This document shows, one piece after another, positions 14,601 through 27,144 of a stretch of 64,000 nt of DNA (its first letter is position 1; each line of letters opens with the position of its first letter). Made by a program: the position numbers and the translations under genes. This DNA comes from Wuchereria bancrofti (Eukaryota > Nematoda > Chromadorea > Rhabditida > Onchocercidae). Under the pieces are notes generated by a model, which was given only the letters and a program-made list of their open reading frames with translations, did no database searches and was not told the origin of the DNA. The stretch spans positions 3,422,163 through 3,486,162 of the forward strand of contig SSBO01000009.1 in the NCBI GenBank assembly GCA_005281725.1. The letters run 5' to 3'.

Positions 14601-16502
14601 CCGTTAATTCTGTTTTTAGTTCCTTTTCATTGTATCCCGTGTATTGTATTCCTCTTGAGGGGTCTTCCTACATTATTTCTTATTTCTCTCTGATTTATTG
14701 CAAGCCATTATGCTCAGATAAAAAGAAAAATGATGTAAAGAGTTTGGAGGGATGTTAGGAATATGAACAAAGTTATTTTAAGTACTCGCAGTGTAGCGAA
14801 TCTACTACACCTGAGCTGTTGTAATCAAAGCGCAACTATTCATGGTGCTGATTCATTATATATTTGCACCTAATTACAATCTTCGTGGTAATTAAATTTC
14901 AATTATTCCTTTCTCAGCTTGAATTACCGCGTTTTTGTGTGTTCGTTATTCACAATTACGCTACAATTTATGGATATTTTAATCAGTGACACTCGATTGG
15001 CATTGCGATATCTGTCGATGCTCTAAATTCGTATTCTTCTGATTCTTAATGCAGGTTAAGCGCATGTATAGTGATTTTACAGCTATTTTGTTTAAATTTT
15101 TATTCATTTATTCAGGTCTGACATTTTTTCTTCGTAAAATAATTATTTCGATGTAATATGTTTATAAAATCACAGTTTTTCTTGCAACTTAATGTTGCAT
15201 TAGCACTAGTTACTGTTCATCTAATAAACAAGAATGACTGATTGAGTAGTACAATTACTACATGTTTAAATTTATGCTTCTATCAGTTTTTTTTTTTTTG
15301 TGCTTGTGATCGTAATTGTATGTTATGTGAATACGCCGTTGAAATGTTGATATTTTAGTTTTAATCCATTTATTTATTATTGATATTTTTGCTTTTTCGA
15401 GGAAAAAACTTGAACAAAAGCTGTACCTTTGCAATGTCGTCCTCATTGTTACATATGTTTCACGGCACAGTATTACTATTGTTTCTTATGAATATGGTTA
15501 CTAATTTATAGTACTATATTGGTCTAAATATCAACGTTGCTTCGTTCATCTTTGAGAACTGTGCGTTACTATTGTTTTTTATCATACATTTGGTAATTGG
15601 TGATTGATTTGTAGTAATTTACATTCGCCATTATTTTCTCTATAATTCTTATCCGTTACTGCAGTGGCGTTTTACTGTCTGTATGTGTATGTATGTTTGT
15701 GTGCTACTTGTGTGATGTTTTGTCATTATACTCTCATTGTTTATTATTTAACTCCATAATTTCCATCGGGCTGAGGTTATCAACAGTTTTGTTCTTTCTT
15801 ATCTCATATTGGTCGCGAAACTTTTTACTTATTTTTGTCGTGGATTCTTGCATGACTTAATTAGTATTTCCGGTAATCTTGCTTCGTTTTTATGATCTAT
15901 TGCCATTATAGCGATCATTTGGTCGATACCTTTTTGGATTTTAGCTTTTCGCCTTTATGTAATAATATATGTATATACATATATATACGTATATGGAATA
16001 TATTCAGCATAAATATTTTGGTTTCATGGAACTTTTTACCGCATAGTATGAAGGTAAATAGTGAGCAATTCGTCAGACAAACTGGATTATTCGATTGAAG
16101 CGGAGAGGTGGACAAAAGCACGGGAAGAGTTTGGTGAACTGTTTCGTGGCTTGTGAGGAGTGTGGAAAAGAGGGATTGGGACGAGGCATTGCACACTGGC
16201 TCTTGTGGGAGGGGGCTGTTGGGAGGTGATTCTATTTAAAAAGTCCTAAGGATGCTACTAGGGTTTGTTGGGTGCGGGAGGTCGAGCTGTTGAAGTCCTG
16301 GAGGATGATAACACGGGGACTAAAGGTTGTGAAAGATGGGGTAGTAAAGGTTATAGGAGGTGGATTATTGGGCGGAATTCGAGAGCAGCGCCTTTAATTC
16401 CTGCAAATCTTTGAAAAGGAGTAGGAGAAGAGGTGTGCGTTATTTGGATGAATTTTTAGGAAGGTATCGGACGGTCTGTTAATAAGGAAATTCTGCTGTA
16501 AG
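11619..16502. other. Long spacer: GW182 3' UTR, then AT/T-rich non-coding DNA
   Basis: No conserved coding exon was found in 4.9 kb. A good donor (GTAAGA) lies at 11661, 42 bases after the GW182 stop, and an acceptor ends at 12098, so a 3' UTR intron is possible. Around 12900-14800 the + strand is T-rich, so its open frames look hydrophobic without being genes. A purine/G-rich block at about 16096-16420 precedes the CPSF3 gene. Confidence 0.5.
15958..15998. repeat. AT-rich alternating/palindromic simple sequence
   Basis: A run of ATATGTATAT, its reverse complement and TATATACG units forms a low-complexity palindromic AT tract in the spacer. Confidence 0.7.
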
Positions 16503-19500
16503 ATGGATACTGATGGTATGGACGATTTCTCCGACACTCTTGTTATCACACCATTGTAAATTTTTTTATTCATTTAGTGATTTGAGCCGAATAAATGATT
16601 TTGTTTTCTATAGTACTTAATTATCGTGCGAGGTAATGTCAGTTAGGAAGTACTTGTGGAAAGTCGGTGTCCTTTTTGTAAGTATCACAAGCTTCACTCA
16701 CTGGTAGCATACTACATTCAGTACCTTACCGCTGTTATCTTTAGTAACATTATCTTTGTGCTTATATACTTTCCAGTCCTGTCTCTTTGCAGAGGATCTG
16801 GACAGGAAGTTGGTCGATCATGTCACTATTTGACTTTTAAGGGAAAGAAAATACTGGTAAGATTTTGATTTTCCCGTATTTTTCAGAAAAAAATAAACAC
16901 ATTTCGTAATCATTTCAGTGAAATTAGTAAGCATTTTGTGGGAAGTTCATTTCGTTTTTAGCTAGACTGTGGTATACATCCGGGTATGAGCGGTGTGGAT
17001 GCACTCCCATTTGTTGATTTTGTGGATTGTGAAGAGCTCGATCTGCTATTGGTGACGCATTTTCATCTGGATCACTGTGGTGCCTTACCGTGGTTGCTCG
17101 AAAAGACAGCATTCCGTGGTCGATGTTTCATGACACATGCAACGAAGGCCATTTATCGTATGTCGATTGGTGACTATCTGAAGGTTTCGAAGTATGGTGG
17201 TTCAAGTGATAACCGAATGCTTTATAATGAAGAGGATCTAGAAAAAAGTATGGAAAAAATTGAGGTTAGGAATATTCATAACCACTTCTACTTATGTGCC
17301 AATTCTACTTTTCTCCTGATTAAATTAGACAATATGAATTCTCATGATTAGCTTAACCAGGTATATTATTATCAATCTTATTTATTTTTGGCTGTATTTT
17401 TATCTGAAATGTCGTCTTCCATGTATGGGAATCTACGTCTTTCGGATTATGTTTTTCTATATGGAGACTTTGTGCTTTCTCTCTTCACTGTTCACATAAC
17501 AGTCCCATAAATTTAATTCGCTTCACTCATGGACGATCTAGTAATTTGGTCATTATAATCCCAGTACCAGTAAATGCCAATTTTATGCTTCTATTTAGGT
17601 AATTGATTTTCACGAGCAAAAAGAGGTGAATGGTATCAAATTTTGGTGCCATGTTGCGGGTCATGTTTTGGGTGCCTGTATGTTTATGATTGAAATTGCG
17701 GGCGTTAGGATATTGTATACGGGAGATTTTTCAAGACTCGAAGATCGTCATTTGTGTGCTGCTGAATTACCTACTGTATCTCCGGATGTTTTGATTTGTG
17801 AATCAACCTATGGGACACAGGTTCATGAAAGCCGCGATGAAAGGGAAAAAAGGTACTTAGAAAATTTAGAGAAATGTACATCGAGGTTGAAGTTGAATGT
17901 AAACCTGATTATGTATGAGAGTATATAGATCTTTTAAACTAATATTGTTTCAGGATGAATTTAAATGGTTGAATAAGATCGATTGCACTACTAGTTTCTT
18001 GTAGAAAGGAAAGATCATTTACTTATATAAAGGAAACGAAAATTTGGTTGTATTTTGAAAGTACTGGATGTAGAAGTAGCGTGCAACTTTTTTATCCAAA
18101 TAACACTAACCATTTTTCAGGTTTACAAGTATTGTTCATGAAATTGTTGGACGAGGTGGGCGATGTCTGATTCCTGCATTTGCTCTTGGACGAGCTCAAG
18201 AGTTGCTACTTATTTTAGATGAGTATTGGGAATCTCATCCTGAGCTACAAGATATCCCAGTATATTGTTAGTTCTTAATTATTATTTTCAGTTCAGAGAG
18301 AAAACTCCGAATTCACATATCATATGAGAGATTATAATAGGTTTACTAATCAGTGTAAATGAGCAAGTAATGTATAACTTACTGGCTGGATGATAGCACT
18401 TTGCATGGTTTTAATATTGTGTTATTAGTATAAATTTGATTTTATTAAGTCTTATGGTTCCTTTACACAATAAATATTCCCTGTAATGGCTCATCCTATA
18501 AATTATTAGAAATGGAGTGCAAGAGTCAAAGAATTGGAGAAGACATTATATAATCTCATACTTTCAAGAATAAGTCTGTTCTCTGTTGTAATACCAGTGA
18601 ATCGTTAAGCTTAACAAATCTTTAATGATTAGGGTTGAACTTATGATCTCTTTTTATAGTGAATAATGTTTTTATTATTTTGCCGCTGGGATTCATACTA
18701 TCATATTGTGAAAAATAATTCATTTTATGAATTATTTCTTTATTATGATAAAAAGTTACTTCTCCTAAGAACATTGCTTTTTAGATGCAAGTTCGCTGGC
18801 AAAAAAGTGTATGGCGGTGTATCAAACATTTGTAAGCGGAATGAACAGCCGCATACAGAAACAAATAGCACTGAATAATCCATTCGTTTTTAAACATGTT
18901 TCCAACTTAAAAGTATGGTTATTTATTAAGCAGTGATTTTTCTGTCGTGTTCTTCAGTGAATTTTTATTTGCTCACTGGAATTTTGACGGAATGCTCTGT
19001 TTACTGCCATGGATAAAAAAATTTTGACATGTTCTGAAATGAATTATTTTGAAATATGCCACTCTTGCTTTGGTAATAGGATTTGTTATTTACTTGTCAA
19101 AATTTCAATAACCTTATTCACGTAAACGTTTTAAAAATCAGTTTGCAGAGTATCGATCATTTTGAAGATGTGGGTCCATGTGTTGTGCTTGCATCACCAG
19201 GTATGTTGCAGAATGGTCTCAGCAGAGAGCTTTTCGAAAACTGGTGCACAGATTCTAAAAATGGTTGCATCATAGCTGGTTATTGTGTCGAAGGGACGCT
19301 TGCTAAGGTTTGCCTATTTTCTATTTTATAGAATCGGTTTTCTTAATTTTAAATTAAATTATCTAGCTCGCTGCATAGCTGTAACTACAGCATGGCTAAC
19401 AAACTTGAAATTGCCGAATTTAGATGTTAGCCCAGAATTAACATGAGAACTTCAAATGTTTGAATTTTTTATATCTAGAATTATATGTGCTAACCTTTGG

Positions 19501-22500
19501 TTACAATGATATAAGGGAAAACGAAAATAAATACAAAATATATTAGATCACGAAACTAAAGAAAAACTATACATTCGTTTTTGCTTAAAGTCTCTAACTT
19601 GCAACAGCGATGGAAATTCATGCTTATATCATACTACTGTTAATATTTCCAGTGAATCTCTGTATATCGCTATTTCGTCTATAGAATTAAATCGGTAACT
19701 TTTGTTCTGTAAATGGCAAAAAATGCTTTTATTTTTTAAATAAATGTTGAATGCCGTCAATTTCCAGCATATTTTATCAGAGCCAGAAGAAATTGTTGCA
19801 ATGAACGGACAAAAATTGGCTATGCGGTTACAGGTGATTTTCTAAAATTTTAAGATTTGTTAAATGAATTTTTTAAAGCGAACATTATTTCTTAGGTTTT
19901 TTTAAGTGTTTGTGAACTCAAAAACTTAGTTTTAAATTCTCAAAGCACCGCCAATTCGATCATATAAGAATAATTTTTTCAAATTATACTTAGCTTTTTT
20001 CAACCAGTAAAAGATGAAGATGAAATATAGTTCTGTAAGGATCTTCATAATGAAATGAAAAACAAATTTTAAGGATAAGATCCTTTTCTTCACTTAAGAA
20101 TTACGCTTTTGTGTGCTCGTTTTCCTCAAATTCTTATTGGAAAACCCAATGAAGTGTATTCCTCGTTTATTTCAGGTTGCTTATATCAGTTTCTCGGCAC
20201 ATACAGATTATACCCAAACATCGGATTTCATTCGTGCTCTTCGCCCACCACATCTTGTGTTGGTGCATGGGGAAATGAACGAAATGAATCGTTTGAAAGC
20301 AGCAATCATAAGGCAGTATGAAGATGAGTCAGATTTTCATATCGAGGTAAACCTTCAGTGGTTTTTTTTTTTTCTTGATATTAAAAAATTTTTAAACAGA
20401 AAATTCATACTTTGCGACCACTAGGGAAGCCATTGCTGACGTGATTAAAGACAATTTTTGGGATATAGCATTTGTTGGCTTTAAATTGATAAGCTTCCCT
20501 GTAATCATTGTTTACAAAATGATATGTGAGCGAAGGCATAAGGAGCATTTTTTTTTTTCGAGTCTGTCAAATTTTTATTTAAATGAGAATTTAGAGGAAT
20601 TTTATAAACATGGAAATTCCAACAATGCCTTTGTTATTTTGCAGGTATACAATCCTAGAAATACTGAATCAGTTGAATTGCATTTCAGAGGAGAAAAAAC
20701 TGCTAAGGTTCATTTTTCTTAAATTTATTTTCCGAATAGTCACTTTGCAAATATAGCTGGTTGTCATGGTCAAGCATTTCATATGCGAAATATGTTTTCA
20801 AAACTTTTCGAAAAAAAACAATCCGTTCCAGTTCAGCTAGAATTTTTGAGTTATTTGTCAAAGCAAATTTAAATTATATTTCTACAGATTTTGAACATGA
20901 TGCTGTCATGTTAAAAAAATATTATTTAGTAAACCTGAAATACTTTTCGATTAATTTAAAGGTTGTTGGGAAAATGGCAATGACGCCACCAGGAGATGGA
21001 CGAGTTTTAAGCGGTGTCTTGATTCGACGAAATTTTAATTATCACCTGATGCATGCTGATGATCTTAGCGGTATGTTTTATGCCCTTTTGTTTTCCTTAA
21101 AATTTACTCCTGGTAAAATTTCAACTTAGCAGTACTTCGCAAGGAGTACTGCTAAGTTACAGTATGTTAGATATTCTTGGATGGATTTATATCCTGATTT
21201 CTATTGATGTTGACGGACTGGATTACTGCGGTATCCGTGCTGCTGTTATTTGACATTTGCTTCTCAAACTATTATATAATGGTGATCTAAATTTTCGGAT
21301 CACTAAGTGGTATTACCGCTTTTTGGTGATAGATTTTTTTGTGTCTGCAGCATATACGGACTTGTCAAACAGTATCTTGACACAACGAGAGAGTGTTTTC
21401 TACAGTGGTACGATTACATTATTGCTTCATAATTTGCAACAAGTGGCTGGTGATGTGAGCTGTGATGAAATTGACTCCAAAGATACTTCTGATCCGACTC
21501 ATACGATCAAACTATTTGATGTTAGTACATTTTATTATATTGTAGAAAATTACCTCACCACATTTGCTAAATATGCATTCATCATAAACGTGAGAAATAA
21601 ACATCTATGATGTAGATTATGTATTGGCTTCGAAATACCCACAATTCCATTTGTTCATAGAAAGGAAGATGATCACTCTATTTTTATATGTATTTATACT
21701 TATGTTTTCCAGTTATCAAATTTGTGTTGGGAGGGAGGACCAGAACTTTTGCAGCTGCTTCATCATTTACTTAGTATGATATAATTTCCTTTCGTTTATT
21801 TACTATGCCACAATAATTAGATATTTATATCTGAACAGGAACGGATTCATGTGTTAGTTTATTACTCGCAACATGTCGCTATTATTGAATGGACATCGAA
21901 TCCGGTGAGCGATATGTTTGCTGACGCAACTCTGGCCGCAATTTTACACGCACAAACAAATCCGGTGCTTGATAAAAGTGGGTTCATAAATATTTCTTTC
22001 TGGATTAAAACAGCTTTGTCTATCCATGAATGTTTTTACCAGTAGCAGATCATTGCTATGTATGACAAAAAGATCAGCTAAAGAAATCCAGAACAGAAGT
22101 CCGGGTGGATTTATAGATGATACCTCTTTAATTTTTGTACATTGTTTTTCGTATGATCAAACTATATTTAGTAGTCATCTGGAAGTGGTGCTATAATTAT
22201 TTGTCGTCTCCTATCCCATATTGTTCTTGTCGACCATTGAAAAGTTTCTTTCAGGAAGTTTGAAAATGGAAGTTAAAACATATTGGCTTTATTACAGCTG
22301 TTTGTTTTAATCGTAACTTTATTCAGATTTATAGGGACTTATTAGATCTGTACTCTTCACATTTTAGACCTTGCAAAATGGAATGTAAAACCTAATGAAG
22401 CGGAATGTTTGATGAAAACGTTGGCTGAATTATGTGGTGACCAAGCAGTTATTCGGATGACTGCTAATGCAATTGAGTTATCTATAGATGGGAAAGAAGC

Positions 22501-22627
22501 TAAAATAGACTTGGACACAATGCATATTTCATGTACCGATCAGCTGTTACATCATTTAATCTCTTCCGTATGTCAGAAAATGATGAATTCCCTATTGCCG
22601 GTTTGCACCTTAACAGTTGCGAAGTAA
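16503..22627 (+). CDS. cpsf-3: Cleavage and polyadenylation specificity factor subunit 3 (CPSF-73)
   Basis: This is the zinc-dependent endonuclease that cuts pre-mRNA (and histone mRNA) 3' ends, a metallo-beta-lactamase/beta-CASP protein of the nuclear CPSF complex. Exons are 16503-16555, 16793-16856, 16962-17264, 17599-17852, 18121-18266, 18785-18912, 19149-19307, 19768-19833, 20176-20346, 20645-20707, 20962-21070, 21351-21520, 21839-21977 and 22368-22627. Phases agree and give 694 residues, against about 684 in human. Catalytic residues are all present: HFHLDHCG with H72, H74, D76 and H77; GHVLGA with H162; LYTGDFSR with D183; and beta-CASP motif A ESTYG with E208. [17 protein letters not shown] and LVHGE follow. 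The start fits because [11 protein letters not shown] leads into [14 protein letters not shown] across the first intron, as in orthologues. Only the last 200 residues, the CPSF2-contact region, are divergent. AATAAA lies at 23093. Confidence 0.97.
21123..21158. repeat. Perfect inverted repeat (14-bp arms, 8-nt loop)
   Basis: The left arm AACTTAGCAGTACT (21123-21136) and its exact reverse complement (21145-21158) flank the loop TCGCAAGG. It lies in the CPSF3 intron between exons 20962-21070 and 21351-21520. Confidence 0.9.
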
Positions 22628-23092
22628 CGATTTGCTGAGAGGAATTTGTTTCTTTCATAATGAATTGGTGAAACCGTGCGGATGGAAAGAGGAAATGAGC
22701 CGTGATTAATATCTAGACTGTATCGAAGGAGAGTGATATTGTCATTTGATTGTTGTGGACAAATAATCTTTATTGAAACTGTGTTATGTCATGCTTTTCA
22801 AACAAATTTTGCTTAATTTGGATAACTAGATCCAATGGGGTGTTGGGGTAATTGTATTAAAGTTATTTCGATCAGTCGGCAGTTAATTTTATTAAGATAG
22901 AAGCTGATAATATGCTAACTTGGTTCATGCTCTTTATCTTGATCGCCTTTTATATTCAATTATACTGAAAGAGCTATTGTAATGACTTATCGACTGATGT
23001 TTAGAATGTGTTTTGAATACATCCATCCATGTTTCAAAATCACTTAGAAGCAATTCTTTTCTGCATTTCAAAAATACTTCCACTATATATTG

Positions 23093-23098
23093 AATAAA
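23093..23098 (+). terminator. Candidate polyadenylation signal of CPSF3
   Basis: AATAAA lies 466 bases after the CPSF3 stop codon on the same strand, with a T/G-rich stretch further downstream. The cleavage site itself is not visible. Confidence 0.4.
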
Positions 23099-23215
23099 GT
23101 GTGCAAAACAAATGGTTGAATAATCTCAGAGATAGGATGTGAGGATCATATCTTGGCAGGGATCTTGTTTGTAATCGTAGACTAATGTTTTCTTAATTTG
23201 TTACAACACTCTCAT

Positions 23216-23232
23216 ATCATCATCATCATCAT
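23216..23232. repeat. ATC trinucleotide microsatellite
   Basis: Five to six ATC units in the spacer downstream of CPSF3. Confidence 0.8.
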
Positions 23233-26200
23233 TCTGGTTCTCCATCCTTTGTGTTATGTTCAATGTCTATCCAAGTAGATCAGAGTCGTTGATTATTGTC
23301 AATATTGTTTCTTTGCAAATGTTGATTGCGAAGGCAACTGTTGCGTTGGATTTTTAAACACAAGCGATTTAGATATAAGAGGCATGATTGCAATGTATGT
23401 TTTACAGCCTATATATTACTTCATGGCTTCCTAGTTAAGGAATTAATTGATTTGATATTGATTTATTGTTATCATTGTTATTATCATTACGTGAGTGGTT
23501 ACTGTGATAGATTGGAGTTGCTGATTATTGTCTATGTTGTTTCTTTTGCAAATGTTCAGTGCGGGAGCAATAATGATTGTAAATAAAATCATTATTTTAA
23601 TTCTTTTGTGCTTGTTGCATTGTTTCGTTATGTGAAAAGAGGAAATGTTTCAATACGATCTCAAAATTCAATAGAAGTTCTGCAATAGTCCATTTTTTAA
23701 CTTAACACAAGGAGCTCTATAAAATATAAAACAGTTTCTGAATTCTTGATCGCATGGTTTCGTGATTTACATGAAGGGGGATGGAGAAGTGCAGGTGTAA
23801 TTCTAAAAAGCTATATGACAGCAGCGGAATTTCATACTTTCCATTTCAGTGCACATATCTAGTACTTGTAAAGTTTACCTTATAATTCTAAGTGATATTT
23901 CAATCTCTTTATTGATCTCTGAGAAAACTTAGGCTTTAAAAACTTCCTTAAAAACATTTTCCTTTGAAAAATTCTTTAAAAACATCTCTTTTTTTTAAAA
24001 TTTAATTGGTATTTCATTTGGAAGCTAGCTAGTGTATACACGAATTATAGTTTGGCTTCAGCTAGTGTTTTAGCATTGGACTTCTGGATTTTGAGGGGTT
24101 TTAAACGGCTGAGTACACATAATTTTGTGTCTTTATCAGCTAGCAGGAAAATTAGCAAAGAAATCGATTTTTATTTCGAAAAACCATGTGGTGCGATGGA
24201 GAATATCTAAAATCGGTTGGTTCTAATACTAATTAGTATGAGTGCTTTACCTCTGTTAGAGCAGTGCGATTTTAAATGTTTTCAATTCAGTATTGTATCT
24301 TTGAATCAAATATCATTGACAGACAAGTCTTATACAACTAGCTGCTTCTATTGCTGCTATCACGTAATTGTTGTATAAAATTTAAGAAGTTGAAAGAAAA
24401 AAGAAAATAATTTTGTCCATTCATTCATCCATCTATAATATCATAAGTTACACAGAATAATCGAACATTCATTGCAACGTTGGTGCTTTAAACTATAATT
24501 TAAATTAATAAATTATCTCCAAATGTAAGCAATCATTATTGAACTATTTGTTTCATATAAAAACATTTATGGAACTATTTTTTTCGAGAGAAGGAATTGT
24601 CTATTCATTATTTACAAGGAAGATTATTATCCATTATTTATAGAGAAGAAATTATTTCGTCTATGCACATTAATAATCACACTTAATACGTAACATTTAT
24701 TTTTTTTGTCCTATTTTGCGCAAATATAATGCTCAAAGAAGGCTTCTTTTCTTCATTTTGAAAGTACTGTAACAAAGAGAAGTATAACATAACATAACAT
24801 TATTTATCCTTCTCATTTTCTCATATTTCCCGTTTTTTTCTTTTCTGAGAAAAAGAAATTTCCAATCATATTGTGAAGAGAAATTCATCTTTGTGCTAAA
24901 CACTGTTTGCCGAACTTGTTGTCATCGAAATCACCTGATGAAATCAGTATTTCAATTTTAAATCTAGCTTGCTGTCACATATCTCATATTGTTTCGGATA
25001 AGTATAGTTTGTAACTTTGGGGACTTTGGAATGAACGATAGTTTCAATTTTTATTCATAAGAAAAGAAGGCAAATGTAGTGTAAATGATGGTAATTAATA
25101 AGTTACAATGCATAAGTCTTACTATAAGTGATCTTCTAAAGAGAAGAAAGTTTATAATATATTTATATATTTACAATATAAAAAATTTAAGGAAGCAGTA
25201 CCTAATAGGTTGTATTTTCATTAATCTCTGACGTGTTCTGTTAATGATTACAGACGTTAAATGATTCAAACATTCTTCCTTCATCAATTATTTGAGCACT
25301 GAAAATTGAAACAATGAGGACTGATCCATTCATGCCTATAGCAGAGATTGCTATACCAAGCATTTATCAAACAAGGAAATAGCTAAGTTGACATTGCTAT
25401 CAGAATAGATGGTGACATTCGATGACACTACTCAGGTATAGGTCATTCGGCAATCATAAAACCATCATCCTACCTTATTATTTCCTCATTACCTTAGCCA
25501 CCAATAATTGCAGGAGTGTGCAATGACCATCTAGAACACAAAATTTTCACATAGACGTTGTTAATTTCAAGGCTGTAAAATTTGTCTCGCCGTGTGGATG
25601 CAAATTGTGGGATTAGCTTCCGCTGGTTAGTCGTGTATTTTTGGCTCGTATTGATGTGGCCAAGTGTTTTTTTTAGGGCATCGATGTCTTAATAATCTTG
25701 TTTTAAGTACCATAATTTTATGCTGACAATTGAATTTTCGTTAATAGTACTTCCATCTGTGCGTTAATATAATGCATGGTAAATAAACTTTAGCTTAACC
25801 TTCGCACAATTACATTACTGCTAACTTATTGTTGCTTGAAAGCATCTGATATATATAAACTTTTATTTTGCTTTCCTCTTTTGTCCTTTTTCCGCTTTAT
25901 CATCAATAGAAGCATCAATTACGAATGGTCTTTATTGACTGATCTCTCGGTATCTTTTACTGAGTTCATGTTATTGGTTAGATTTTGAACAATATGCACT
26001 GTCATTAGTTGAGAAGAACATGCTGAAAGTAGAACTATTTCGGTTGTGGTTTTTAATTGTAATCGTTCTGAAAGAAATATCAAGATATTTAAGCTGATAG
26101 AAGACGTTTTTTCTCTTTTTTTATTATCCATTCGCTTTGTTAGTATATATGTGGTTTAGAATGGATGTAATGTGATATGTATGTACAGTGGATGGTTTCA

Positions 26201-27128
26201 GTTAAACAAACCCGACAAAAGCATCCAGCTAGCCAAATGGTTGCAATGAACCCATCGGGAAGGAGTTAATTTCTTTGCCCAAATTGACTGCATTTTTTGT
26301 CGAGAAATCAGTTTGGGTATAGTTTTTATTAATAATAGAAATTGCGTTTTTACTAAACTGACAGTGACTACACTGCTGCATTTCAGTTAAGCCTTTTATC
26401 GATTATTTGTTGCATTACAGTAGTTAGATTGTGACAACATACGTTAATTACAAACTAATAGCTTCATTAATCCAGGTATTGCCAAGTGATAAAATCGTTA
26501 GAAAGTCAACGGATTGCTTTTGAGGCACCATATGATTGCAGACTTTTCATAATATTTCCTGGTTTCTGTATGTTGTGAATTAGTGGTCATCGTTATGAAC
26601 TTTCTGTAACCTTTAGATTCCTTTAAGAGTGCTCTGTATAAGAAAAATTTTATTTTAGCTCCTTGCATTTAATAGTTGAATTAGTAACATTAATACATTA
26701 AAACATTGAATCCAAAGTTGAAAAATATTGTTTAAACCGATACTCAATTATGAATTGCTATCACTCGTGGTAGTTTCTGTTTTACGACATTTCTAACGTC
26801 AGTACTGCGACACCAGATTATATTCATTTGAATTTAGACATTTCTTTTCAACTTCAGTAACCAGGTGAATGAATTCGAGAGATCGAAAGACAATAGTGCT
26901 TTTCTTCAAAAAGATTTACAAATGCCAATTTAAATTAAAATAGCTTGAATATTATTTTAATATTGGATTCGACGCTAAGAACTGTTATGCTGAAAATTGC
27001 TTGTTTATAAGTTAGGACAGCATCGCTTGTGTTGCTTTTTTGGATTATGAACTAGTTAGCTGCTATATTATCTCATGTCTAACAGATATTTTTGCACCAG
27101 GCGCATTAAAAGTAACCCACATTTCTAT

Positions 27129-27130
27129 AG
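27129..27130 (+). other. Putative SL trans-splice acceptor of the GALNT gene
   Basis: TTTCTATAG ends 14 bases before the ATG at 27145, and no upstream coding exon is needed to complete the protein. Confidence 0.55.
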
Positions 27131-27144
27131 GTTGACTAGTAGTG

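Larger units (their letters stand above)
22628..27144. other. Intergenic region between CPSF3 and the GALNT gene
   Basis: No coding exon was recognised in 4.5 kb. The first 470 bases are probably the CPSF3 3' UTR, ending near AATAAA at 23093-23098. The rest is AT-rich, with an ATC microsatellite, a diverged local duplication (about 23289-23340 against 23516-23575) and a short CATAA tandem near 24787. Confidence 0.55.

Noticed and set aside
21713..21773. Extra exon in the main CPSF3 model
   Set aside because: It would break the frame. Joining 21520 directly to 21839 reproduces the conserved protein, so it is kept only as a possible poison cassette.
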